From CAYUJH01 sp964394585 (lineage in GTDB: Bacteria; Bacteroidota; Bacteroidia; Cytophagales; Flammeovirgaceae), in assembly GCA_964394585.1 (NCBI GenBank), contig CAYMYI010000003.1, forward strand, positions 18,115 through 82,114: a stretch of 64,000 nt of DNA, given 5' to 3'. Under the pieces are notes generated by a model. It saw nothing but the letters and a program-made list of their open reading frames with translations, was not told the DNA's origin and searched no databases. Below, piece by piece: positions 8,049 through 17,500 of this stretch. Numbering within the stretch: position 1 is the stretch's first letter; each line of letters opens with the position of its first letter. Position numbers and translations under genes: made by a program.

Positions 8049-8768
8049 ATGAGGTACTACATACTTAAAAAAAAAGTGCTCTACGCGTTACTTTCCCTTA
8101 TGGTATTGTTCAATGTTAATAGTATTGCACAACCTCGTTTCGAAATACCTGGGCAATTTGCGCTTGATATTTACACTACACAATTCTATGAAAGCTCCGA
8201 GGAGCTTTCTTTACGTCTTTGGGGTTCGCGAGGGGTGAATTTGTACTACCTTCAGGAAATCAACCTAATTAACGATAAACTAACCTTAAACCCTGGCATC
8301 GGCATTGCTTCCGAGAAGCTCAGCTTCCAAGATGATATCACGCTACAAGTTTCGGTATTAAATGAAAATCGGCTATCGTTACAGGCGCTCTCTCCCGAGT
8401 GGGATGTGCGAAAATCGATTCTTGCGGCAGAATACCTCGATGTACCTGTAGAGCTACGGTTTCAAACGGCAAAAGGCTATCGGGCGTTTCGTTTTGCGGT
8501 AGGCTTTCGGGTAGGGTGGCTTTTCCGAGGGCGTACCAAAATCAAATACGAAACCCTTGACGAGGAACTTGTGAAGTTAAAAGAACAAAATCAGTATTTG
8601 CTTAATCAGTGGAGGTACGGTATCATTGCCCGCATTGGGCTGGGTAAAGTCAATTTCTTTGGCGCATATAATTTTAATACAATGTTTCAAAAAGATGCCC
8701 TGCAAGAAATAGCCTCTAACTATAACCCTCAGTCTTTTTCGGTAGGAATTACCTTTTTCACTTTCTAA
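8049..8768 (+). CDS. Exported protein of outer-membrane beta-barrel type, function unknown
   Basis: The 239-residue product has a signal peptide (hydrophobic LYALLSLMVLFNV, cleavage near SIAQP). A body of alternating polar and hydrophobic stretches follows, with YRAFRFAVGFRVGWLF, WRYGIIARIGLGKVNFFG and a C-terminal VGITFFTF. The aromatic C-terminal residue and strand pattern fit a small outer-membrane barrel resembling PorT/outer-membrane beta-barrel proteins of Bacteroidota. I do not recognise a specific function. The next gene, a crotonase, follows after 21 bases and might be cotranscribed, though no functional link is evident. Confidence 0.7.
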   Translation: MRYYILKKKVLYALLSLMVLFNVNSIAQPRFEIPGQFALDIYTTQFYESSEELSLRLWGSRGVNLYYLQEINLINDKLTLNPGIGIASEKLSFQDDITLQVSVLNENRLSLQALSPEWDVRKSILAAEYLDVPVELRFQTAKGYRAFRFAVGFRVGWLFRGRTKIKYETLDEELVKLKEQNQYLLNQWRYGIIARIGLGKVNFFGAYNFNTMFQKDALQEIASNYNPQSFSVGITFFTF

Positions 8769-8789
8769 AAAAAACGAGTAAAACACTGT

Positions 8790-9563
8790 ATGGCAATTGT
8801 AGCATTTGAAGTTGAAGAACGGATTGGGTATATCACGTTGAACCGCCCTGAAAAACGTAACGCCCTGAGCGACGAAATGGTAACCGCTTTGCTCAATGTA
8901 TTTGAGTTGGCTGAAAAAGATACAGCCGTAAAAGTACTTGTACTTCGCGCTGAAGGAAAGGTATTCTGCGCAGGAGCGGATTTGGCTTACCTACAAAAGC
9001 TGCGGCAAAACACTTATGAAGAAAACTTAGCGGATTCAACGCTGTTGAAACGCTTATTTCAAACGATGTACACCTTCCCGAAGGTCATCATCGCGCAAGT
9101 GCAAGGGCATGCAATTGCCGGGGGCTGTGGGTTAGCAACCGTTTGCGATTTTGTTTATAGTGCCGAGCATGCCAAGTTTGGATACACCGAAGTGCGGATA
9201 GGGTTTATTCCGGCTTTAGTCAAGGTATTTTTATTGCGGAAAATTGGCGAAGGACGTGCCAAAGAGTTATTACTTTCCGGCGATTTGATCACAGCAGAGC
9301 AGGCACTTCAATATGGGATTATCAACAAAATATTCGCTGAAGATGCCTTAGCTACTCAAGTAAAAGCATTTGCCCAAAAACTCTGCGAGAACAACTCGGC
9401 AACCTCGATGCAACTTACCAAACAAATGATAGCCCATGTGCAAACATTACCTCTCGAAAAAGGTCTTCAGTATGCTGCTGAGCAAAATGCGAAAGCTAGG
9501 CAAACCCCCGACTGTCAACGAGGAATTGATGCTTTTCTAAACAAAGAAGACCTCAAGTGGTAA
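8790..9563 (+). CDS. Enoyl-CoA hydratase/isomerase family protein (methylglutaconyl-CoA hydratase-like)
   Basis: This 257-residue crotonase-fold enzyme acts on CoA thioesters. NRPEKRNALS, the oxyanion-hole segments KVFCAGADLAYL and AGGCGLATVCDF, and the catalytic Glu134 in GYTEVRIGFIPA are present. The combination ADLAYLQ, EENLADS and GYTEV resembles Bacteroidota proteins usually annotated as methylglutaconyl-CoA hydratase in leucine breakdown. No other genes of that pathway are in the window, so the exact substrate is uncertain. Confidence 0.85.
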   Translation: MAIVAFEVEERIGYITLNRPEKRNALSDEMVTALLNVFELAEKDTAVKVLVLRAEGKVFCAGADLAYLQKLRQNTYEENLADSTLLKRLFQTMYTFPKVIIAQVQGHAIAGGCGLATVCDFVYSAEHAKFGYTEVRIGFIPALVKVFLLRKIGEGRAKELLLSGDLITAEQALQYGIINKIFAEDALATQVKAFAQKLCENNSATSMQLTKQMIAHVQTLPLEKGLQYAAEQNAKARQTPDCQRGIDAFLNKEDLKW

Positions 9564-9606
9564 TAAGAATACGAACCTATATGTACTCAACGCTTACGCT
9601 GTTCAT

Positions 9607-10716
9607 ATGAAAAAATACGGCATTCACCTTGCACTATTTATCGTTACGTTTGTATTTACTACGCTTGCAGGGGCCGAATGGATTACAGGCAAAGCCTTTG
9701 CCTTTACCGGGCTTACTTGGGGCGATATTCAGCAAGGGCTGTACTATTCTGTGCCTTTTCTGGCAATTCTTACAGCACATGAGTTTGGGCATTATTTCAT
9801 GGCTAAATACTATCATCTGAAGGTAACCTTACCGTATTATATCCCGGTATGGTTTTTTGGCTTGGGTCCAAGCATCGGGACCATGGGTGCATTTATCCAA
9901 ATTAAAAGTCAGCTTAATTCGCGGAAGGAGTTTTTTGATGTCGGAGTTGCGGGACCTCTTGCAGGGTTTGTGTTAGCACTAGGGGTAATCTACTACGGGT
10001 TTACCCATTTACCACCTATCGAATACGTATTTGAAATCCATCCGGAGTATGCTCAGTATGGTGCCGAATACCCTCAATATGTCTACGAAGATATTCCCGA
10101 GGGTGCAGGCTTGGCATTAGGAACCAATCTATTGTTCGAGTTTTTTAAGCACTTTGTGGTAGAAGACCCTTCTCGGATTCCTCCTCCACAAGAAATGATT
10201 CATTATCCTTTTTTATTGGCTGGGTTTTTAGCCTGTTTCTTTACCGCCTTAAACCTCATTCCCATTGGGCAACTCGATGGCGGGCACATTCTTTATGGGC
10301 TTATTGGCTTTAAGCGAAACCGCACCGCGTCTATAGTTCTATTTAGCTGTTTTATTTATTTCGCCGGCTTAGGGCTATTTTCGGTGCAGCAGCCCGTTGA
10401 AGATCTGTTGTTGTATAGCCCATTATATGTAGCTTTTTTGTATTGGATATTCCAGCGTACACTTCCTTCTAAGCAAAATGTACTGCTGTTAGTTGTCGGA
10501 ATTTATACCGCCCAGTTTCTTACAAATTTGGTATTTCCTACGGCAGAGGGTTACCCCGGTTGGCTATTGTTTGGTTTGCTCATAGGGCGCGTGTTAGGAG
10601 TGTACCATCCCCCTGCTTTGTACGACGCTCCTTTGAATTGGCAACGCAAACTTATTGGGTGGATTTCGCTGATTGTGTTTATTATATGCTTTTCACCTAC
10701 TCCGTTTATTCTTTGA
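9607..10716 (+). CDS. Site-2 protease family membrane metalloprotease (M50)
   Basis: The 369-residue polytopic membrane protein carries the zinc motif HEFGH at residues 58-62 within a transmembrane segment. The second metal ligand motif NLIPIGQLDGGHI lies near residues 215-227. About eight hydrophobic segments are visible. Proteins of this type cut other membrane proteins within the bilayer, often to release regulators, but no anti-sigma factor or PDZ domain is seen here, so the substrate is unknown. Its last 11 bases overlap the 3' end of the convergent Cas6-like gene. Confidence 0.87.
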   Translation: MKKYGIHLALFIVTFVFTTLAGAEWITGKAFAFTGLTWGDIQQGLYYSVPFLAILTAHEFGHYFMAKYYHLKVTLPYYIPVWFFGLGPSIGTMGAFIQIKSQLNSRKEFFDVGVAGPLAGFVLALGVIYYGFTHLPPIEYVFEIHPEYAQYGAEYPQYVYEDIPEGAGLALGTNLLFEFFKHFVVEDPSRIPPPQEMIHYPFLLAGFLACFFTALNLIPIGQLDGGHILYGLIGFKRNRTASIVLFSCFIYFAGLGLFSVQQPVEDLLLYSPLYVAFLYWIFQRTLPSKQNVLLLVVGIYTAQFLTNLVFPTAEGYPGWLLFGLLIGRVLGVYHPPALYDAPLNWQRKLIGWISLIVFIICFSPTPFIL

Positions 10717-11506
10717 ATTCTTTCAACGAGGGTTGCGACTCGCGGATAGGTACACGCCTGATTCGGTGCTTCTCTACCAAATCAATCATACCGAAACCAT
10801 GTTGGGTCATCTCGCCAATTCCTGAATAATACAGGAAGTTAAGCACCTTAGGGTCGGCAAAAAGTGTGAAAGGCAGTGTATAACCGCGGAGTTCTTTCAC
10901 ATCTCCATCTACAATTAAAGAGTAAATTCGAGCAAACTTTTTAGAGGTACGGCTAATTTTTTCCAGATACGCCATATCGGGGAGTATCTGAAATTTGTAG
11001 AACGAGGTGATTTCTTCGCTTGTGTAATGCCCCGATTTTTCCATCCGATCCATAGTGGAGTCGTACAGCAAATCGGAAAATTGATCCATCGAAGGGTGGA
11101 TAAACTCCTTATTGATTAGGTTGTTATTCGTATTTCGCAAAACCATCGGCGAAATGCACAAAAAAGGTGTTTTATGGTTAAAATCGTATGAAAGTACTTC
11201 TTCTTCTACCGAATCAGGTTCGAGCAACAAATTGCCCAACACGAAGTGATCGCGGCTAAAAACGGCTTCTACAATTCGTTCAGCAAGGGCAGGTTCCAAA
11301 CAAGAAAACACAATCGTTACTTTTTTGGAGAAATAATGAAGACCCTCGCGCCCTACCTTGGTTTGTCCTTTCACTCCTGAAAAACTATATAAGTTTTCGT
11401 GGGATTCGCCCAAAAGGGTATGAATAAGATCAGAGACCAATTTTTGGTGGTGGAAAGGGAGAATCGCCCCTTTGTTCTTTAAATGAAAAATTAAACGTAA
11501 CCTCAC
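10706..11506 (-). CDS. cas6: Solitary Cas6-family endoribonuclease-like protein
   Basis: The 266-residue product resembles the CRISPR RNA-processing endoribonuclease Cas6. The N-terminal ferredoxin-like part reads MRLRLIFHLKNKG, ILPFHHQKLVSDLIHTLLG and YSFSGVKG, matching the LPxxYQ...IY...FTFS pattern. The C-terminal part has the glycine-rich RNA-binding loop GIGEMTQHGFGMIDLV. Histidines at residues 19, 20, 29 and 36 lie where the catalytic histidine of Cas6 proteins is expected, but the Tyr of that pattern is His here, so activity is uncertain. There is no CRISPR repeat, cas1, cas2 or interference gene anywhere in this window. The gene stands alone, divergent from a TPR protein gene and overlapping the M50 protease gene tail to tail. 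A cellular RNA-processing role is conceivable. Confidence 0.78.
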   Translation of the reverse strand: MRLRLIFHLKNKGAILPFHHQKLVSDLIHTLLGESHENLYSFSGVKGQTKVGREGLHYFSKKVTIVFSCLEPALAERIVEAVFSRDHFVLGNLLLEPDSVEEEVLSYDFNHKTPFLCISPMVLRNTNNNLINKEFIHPSMDQFSDLLYDSTMDRMEKSGHYTSEEITSFYKFQILPDMAYLEKISRTSKKFARIYSLIVDGDVKELRGYTLPFTLFADPKVLNFLYYSGIGEMTQHGFGMIDLVEKHRIRRVPIRESQPSLKEFKE

Positions 11507-11594
11507 TGTATCGCCTAAAAGGGTTAAAAAAATTTATTGATAGTTAAACTGTAAACAGAAATTGATTGTTTTGCGGCAGTGAAACGAAGCAAAT

Positions 11595-12716
11595 ATGCTA
11601 CTAGTAAAGTCATTTACCCATAAGATTGTTTGGTTTGTAAGCGTAGGTTTTTTGTGGGGAGCATTCTTTAGTGCTCAGGCACAAGTACCAAAGCTAGCCT
11701 CCGATGCCCATGCAATGGCAAATGCCAAGGGGGCTATTACGTGTATTTACCATTGGAAATTCGATTCGGCACAGTGGTACATCGATCAAATTAAGCAGAC
11801 TCATCAGGCGCATCCTGTATACTCTTTTTTAGAAGGGATGCGCTATTTCTGGCAAAACATCCCCACAGCGCTCGACTCGCCAGCATACCAAGAGCATATT
11901 CGGCTTATGATAGAAACCCAAAAGGTTTGCGAAACGATGCTCGAATCAAACGAAGATAATTGGGAAGCCATTTTTTTTAATCTTACTTCTACCGGTATTT
12001 TAATGCGCTATTATTCAGCCGCAGGGCAAAAACTTAAAGCCGTAGGAGAAGCTCGAAGTGTGTACAAGTTCACCAAAAGAGCTAAAGAGTTGAAAGAAGA
12101 GTTCGTAGAGTTTTATTTTATGGTAGGTATCTACAACTATTTCCGCGAAGCTTATCCCGAGAAATATCCTATTTATAAACCCTTTGCCTGGTTGTTTGAG
12201 TCGGGCGATAAAGCCAAAGGAATCGAACAATTGCAGTATGTAGTAAATCATGGCGTGTTTAGTGTGCCCGAAGCACTAAATTACCTTTCCATTATTTATG
12301 GTAAATATGAAAGAAACCCCGAACAGGCGATTGTGTATATGCAGCGCCTTGCCAAACAATACCCTGAAAATCTTTGGTTTCGGGCAAACTATATCCGCCT
12401 TTTAGTAAAACTAGAATTTTATGAAGATGCCCAAAAAGAGTTGAATGAGTTTGAAAAAGTCTGTACACCTGGGTTTTACCAAACGATAGCACTTTTTTTA
12501 AAAGGGCAACTTGCCGAGCTGCATATTCAAAACTATTCGAAAGCTTACGAATACTATAGCATAGCCGAACAGGCTTTAAAACCATACGAAGGCTTGCTAT
12601 ACACCGAAGAATATTGGGAACAAATATATGAGGGGCTTATGCGATACTATCAGTATAAAAAGGATCGTGAGAAGGCTCAATTCTATAAAGAAAAGGCAAA
12701 ATCAGTTGGGCAATAA
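11595..12716 (+). CDS. Exported TPR-repeat protein, function unknown
   Basis: The 373-residue product begins with a signal peptide (basic start, hydrophobic IVWFVSVGFLWGAFFS, cleavage near AQAQV). The mature part is almost wholly helical, with tetratricopeptide-like helix pairs such as PEALNYLSIIYGKYERNPEQ, LWFRANYIRLLVKLEFYEDA and YSKAYEYYSIAEQALKP. It would act as a protein-interaction scaffold in the periplasm or on a membrane face. The asparagine-synthetase-like gene starts nine bases downstream, so the two are probably cotranscribed. The combination is unusual because the downstream enzyme should be cytoplasmic. I do not recognise a named family. Confidence 0.7.
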   Translation: MLLVKSFTHKIVWFVSVGFLWGAFFSAQAQVPKLASDAHAMANAKGAITCIYHWKFDSAQWYIDQIKQTHQAHPVYSFLEGMRYFWQNIPTALDSPAYQEHIRLMIETQKVCETMLESNEDNWEAIFFNLTSTGILMRYYSAAGQKLKAVGEARSVYKFTKRAKELKEEFVEFYFMVGIYNYFREAYPEKYPIYKPFAWLFESGDKAKGIEQLQYVVNHGVFSVPEALNYLSIIYGKYERNPEQAIVYMQRLAKQYPENLWFRANYIRLLVKLEFYEDAQKELNEFEKVCTPGFYQTIALFLKGQLAELHIQNYSKAYEYYSIAEQALKPYEGLLYTEEYWEQIYEGLMRYYQYKKDREKAQFYKEKAKSVGQ

Positions 12717-12725
12717 GTAAACGGT

Positions 12726-14471
12726 ATGGTGGGAGGTATCGCAGGACATACAACTTCAGTTCCCTCATCGATAGAGGCCATGGAGGCAGTGTTGCAGCAC
12801 CGAGGAACTCGTTCGTTTTATCATTCTTCAACAGAAGGATTTACACTAGTAGGTCTTTCCCCTTTCGACCCTACCATTTCTCCTTTCTCAAGTGCAGCCA
12901 GCCGAGCAGAATCGGATAGTGCTCTAGGCATTGCCGGCGAAGTACGCGATGCACAGGGTAAGACATGGCAAGCAGAAGAGCTTTTAGAACAACTCATGCA
13001 GCATGGTATTGAAGTGTTATTTCCACTGCGCGGCGCTTTTACATTGTATTTTCAACAGGGGCAAGATCTATGGATTTTTCGCGACCCGGTTGGGCGTCGT
13101 ACGATTTTTTATGCCTACCAGAACGGGCACTTCTATTTTGCAACAGAAGTGAAGGGTATCTGGGCGCATCCTCAGTTCGAAGCAAAGCTTCATCGCCAAG
13201 CCATTGCTACATACTTTACATTCAGCTTTTTACCATTGGGTGAAACTATGCTAGAAGATGTGTACGAAGTGCCCGCAGGGAGTTACGTACATTATAGGAA
13301 AGGAGGCAGCCCTACGGTGCACCGGTATTTTGAATGCGAAGCCATTCCTAAAGCAGAAGAAGCTAGCGAAAACTATTGGTGCGAACGCATACGGAACGAA
13401 GTGGATGCAGAGATTTCACGCGCAATGGCTCGCACACAATCGGTGGGGGTATTCCTATCCGGCGGGCTTGATTCGAGCCTTATTACCGCCCGAGTACAGC
13501 ATCTGCTGCCGCATCGAGTTCCTACATTTTCTATTCATTTCGGAAAGAAATACCAAAACGAACTAGCATTTGCTGCTATGGTTGCCGAGCAGCACCAAAC
13601 CGAACACCATGAAGTGCTCATTCGCCCGAAACATTTTTTGCCTTCGCTCCGAGAAACAATCTGGTACCTTGATGATCCTGTTGGCGATCCGATTACCGTC
13701 CCAAACTTTGAGTTGGCAAAATATGCTCGCCAATACTGTAAACTGATTTTTAATGGAGAAGGTGGCGACCCCTGCTTTGGCGGGCCTAAGAATATCCCGA
13801 TGATGCTAGGGCACTGGTATGCAGGAGGAACCAGTAATGTTCGAGAACGCGCCAATGCTTACCTTGCCTCGTACCGAAGAGGGTTCACTACCTTGAATGA
13901 ATTATTGTTACCCAATATATGGAACGGAGCAGAAGGGACTAAACGCCTTGAAGAGATACTTATACCTTTTCTGGAAGATAAACGCCCTGCCAATTTTCTT
14001 GATAAACTCATGATTATCAATATGCGATTAAAAGGAGCTCATCTTATTTTACCGAAAGTTGAGCGTATGCTCGGAGCGCATCAACTTACCCCAATCTCTC
14101 CTTTATTCACACGCGAAATTGTAGAAAGCAGTTTGGCAATGCCTTCTACCTTAAAGCTTCAAAAAGGAATAGAAAAATACATTTTGAAGAGAGCTTTTGC
14201 CTCAGATCTGCCTCCTGCGGTAGTAGAACGTCCTAAAAGTGGTATGCGTGTACCGGTGCAATATTGGTTTCAGGGCGAGATGAAACGATATGCCAAACAC
14301 TTGCTCCACTCCAAGAAAATAGAGGAAATTGGCTTGTTCAACTCGGATGTGGTACGGCGGCTGTTGCGCTACGATAGCGAATCGGGGCTAAAACGCCACG
14401 GATTGTTGCTATGGATGCTAACTACTTTTGAGATTTGGCGAAGAATTTTTATCGAAAAGGAGAGGGTTTGA
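12726..14471 (+). CDS. Asparagine synthetase-like amidotransferase lacking the N-terminal cysteine
   Basis: The 581-residue protein has the two-domain layout of class II asparagine synthetases: an Ntn-type glutaminase-like domain (about 1-200) and an ATP-pyrophosphatase domain with the PP-loop LSGGLDSSL near residue 245. The usual start MCGIAG is replaced by MVGGIAG, so the nucleophilic Cys2 that releases ammonia from glutamine is absent. The later GEGADELFGG motif reads GEGGDPCFGG. Known relatives without Cys2 include beta-lactam synthetases, which activate a carboxylate with ATP and cyclise it; others use free ammonia. The protein therefore probably adenylates a carboxyl substrate without glutamine hydrolysis. 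It follows the TPR protein gene by nine bases. No biosynthetic cluster is visible around it. Confidence 0.78.
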   Translation: MVGGIAGHTTSVPSSIEAMEAVLQHRGTRSFYHSSTEGFTLVGLSPFDPTISPFSSAASRAESDSALGIAGEVRDAQGKTWQAEELLEQLMQHGIEVLFPLRGAFTLYFQQGQDLWIFRDPVGRRTIFYAYQNGHFYFATEVKGIWAHPQFEAKLHRQAIATYFTFSFLPLGETMLEDVYEVPAGSYVHYRKGGSPTVHRYFECEAIPKAEEASENYWCERIRNEVDAEISRAMARTQSVGVFLSGGLDSSLITARVQHLLPHRVPTFSIHFGKKYQNELAFAAMVAEQHQTEHHEVLIRPKHFLPSLRETIWYLDDPVGDPITVPNFELAKYARQYCKLIFNGEGGDPCFGGPKNIPMMLGHWYAGGTSNVRERANAYLASYRRGFTTLNELLLPNIWNGAEGTKRLEEILIPFLEDKRPANFLDKLMIINMRLKGAHLILPKVERMLGAHQLTPISPLFTREIVESSLAMPSTLKLQKGIEKYILKRAFASDLPPAVVERPKSGMRVPVQYWFQGEMKRYAKHLLHSKKIEEIGLFNSDVVRRLLRYDSESGLKRHGLLLWMLTTFEIWRRIFIEKERV

Positions 14472-14537
14472 ATTCAACTTATTATACATAAAAAACGGAT
14501 TAAACTACATTGCAAAGCTCAACTAATCGCAACGGAA

Positions 14538-17500
14538 TTATTCCTTCGCCCCGAATTTGCCCAATATACGAGTGAGTTCTTCTTCCAAAACATCACGTTG
14601 CTTCCAATACTGTCGGCTGTAAAAGCGGCGGGTACGCCATCCTTTATGCTCAAAAAGTAAAGGGGTATATGCGTGGGCATCTTTGGCAGAAAGCGATTCG
14701 TGGTAGAGGTGGTCGTCGGTGAGGATTAGCTGAGGTTGCCTCATACTGCGCACAACTAACGATAAGTCGGCAAAACTAGTGTCTTGTGGTAACTCATACG
14801 AAGTATTATGCAGCGATTGCAACAGAGGTGCCAAGGTCAGGCTGTGTTTCTGTTCTTGAGGGTCTTCGCGGAATATTCGCTGCTTACCTTCTGAGACATC
14901 ATAAGCATATTGAAGGTAGGCTTTTAAAACTTTCGGCCCATTATGGAGGGCATCTTCTACGGCGAGCTGATGAGGGAAAATACTACTAACAACATAGACC
15001 TTTGTTCGTGCGCGCGTAATTGCCACGTTCATACGATTTTCGCCGTGTTCCATGCTAAGGCTGCCAAACATTAGGCGCATTTTCCCATCTTTGGAAGGGG
15101 CATATCCTACCGAAAAAATGATGATATCGCGTTCATCGCCTTGAACATTTTCTATGTTTTTGATGAACAGCCGTTCGGGAAGGGCAACATTGGCTTCTTC
15201 GAGTAAATCGCGAATCAGTTCTTGTTGGGGGAAATTAAAGGTGATTATGCCAATTTCTTCTTCTCCCTGCCGCAATAATTTTTGAGTGAGAGCTACTACT
15301 TGGTCTGCCTCGGCACGGTTGGTTTGTTTTTCCCAAATTCCGTCTTCTACCTTTACGTACTCGATGGCAGGGTCGTGGCGAGTAAAATCGTCGAAGTGTG
15401 GCACCATGCGGAGTTTACCCTCGTAAAAGGTGTGGTTGGAAAAGTGAATGAGAGCCGGAAACTTACTGCGATAATGCCCTACAAGCGATTGCTGAGGGAC
15501 ATAGCGAACACCCAAATCGAGGAGGGAATCTACTTCGAGGGCGGGGTCATCGTCTTGGTCTTCTTCCCACCGAGGGCGGTATAAATCGTAAGGGGCAAGT
15601 TGCTGACTGTCGCCGGTGATTACCACTTGCTTTCCACGGAACATAGCGGGGATTCCTTTCTCCGCAAAGCATTGCGAGGCTTCATCGAAAATAACCAAGT
15701 CGAATAGTTCTTCTAAAGGAAAAATTGCTGAAACCGATTCGGGCGATGCCATCCAACAAGGGATTAAGTCGAGCAGCTCGTGTGAAAAGCTGCTAATCAG
15801 TTTGCGTAACGGCCAAATTTGCCGCTTTTTATTTACCTGATGTTGTAAATCGCGATAGGTTACGCGGTTTTCGAGGCGGTTGTATTCTACTTCTTTATAT
15901 GTGCGTTCGCGTGCTTTCATCAGTACGATATCGCGGCTAAGCTTGCGTTTCTCTTCCACTAGTAGCTGCAAACGCGTTTCGAGTTGTGCGATTTTGCCTG
16001 ACGAAACAATGCGCAACACTGGGTATTTTGCTTCAAGATGATGAATCCACGCTGTGCGGATGCTATTATCGAAAAGCTGGAGGGTTGCTTCGGTTTCCAA
16101 ATTAGGTTGCCCTTCTTTGAGTTTTTCAATCAAATCAGTTTCGTGGGCTTGTAGTTTACTTCGTAAAATGTCGAATTCGCAAAGAGCATCAAAATCGGTT
16201 TCTAATGCTTCGAGCATAGCTTCGGTTTGTAAATCGCCGCTAATCAATTTTCGGATTTGTATTGTAGAAAGATGCTGTTCCCAAACGGCTTTTCGTTTGG
16301 GCAAATCTTTCACTACGGCAAGCATAAAGTCAATCTTTTTGAAAAGCTCATCGAACGTAAGTTCTTCCATCTCTAAATACCGAACTCCGTTGCGCAAAGA
16401 GGCAAAAAGTTCTTTTGCCTTCAGGGCTTGGATATGTAAGTCGATCCATGCTTCGTAATCATCTTTTTCGAAGGTAGCGGGGCGTTCAATCAGAAACGGA
16501 TAGCCTGCGAGTTTGGTCAGGTTATGCTCTAAATTCATCCGGTTTTCCAACATGCGCATAAGGTGCTGCAAAGGCTCGGGGTGGTCGGTAATACCATTGG
16601 CTTGTAATACTTGTGCGATTTGCTCTTTCTCTTTGGAGAACATTTTCCATTTGGCGCGGTCGACCCATTTTTTTTGAGCACGGATAGCTTGCTCGAGTTT
16701 TTCTAAAAAATCGCCTATCTCTTTTTTATCAAGCGACTTTTCGACTCCTTCCTCTCCGAAAGCACTCAATAAATTAGTTTTTCGGTTTGTAAGCCAAAGC
16801 GAATCGGCATTGGCGAATAATAAGGCTTGTTTGAAATATTTGAAGACCTTATCGTCTTCTAACATATTGAGTAAACGGCGGAAATCGTCTTCACGGCTCA
16901 GCAACCACTCGCATTCATCCAGATCCACGTGCATCGAAATGATATCGTGCACTTTTTTCGAAAGTGCCGAAAAAAATGGAATGATATCAGCTACGGCATC
17001 GCGGATTGCCTCTTGGTCTTCTACGGTACGTTGTGCAAAACTGAGCCGATCGCGCCAGGGGTAGCCATCTACTTCAAATCGGTGTGCAAACGATAAATAG
17101 TATCGCAATGTGTTGCGGAATTCATGTTGTTTCTGCTGAGGGAAGTACTTGTACTCGCGCCTTAGTTTTATGGTCGGGGCATCGTCTTGGCTTAGTAAGT
17201 AAAGTTCTTTGGCAGAAATGCCGGCATCGGTAGTATCGTATAGGGCTTCGCGGAAGGCTTCGAGTTCTTCTACAATCTGCTCAATTTCGCGGCTTGTTTG
17301 CAAAAACTGCCGTTCCAAATAAATGGCATCGAGGCTGTTATTATCTTTAATGAAGCGTTCTAAATTGTTAATCTGTCGGTTAATTTTTTCGTAGGTAGGC
17401 TTACGGTCGCTTTTGAAATCGTGAATAAGTACGGCGAACTCGTCGATGCCTTTTTCATGGAGGCGATCGTACACCACATCGAGTGCTGCCCGCTTTTGGG

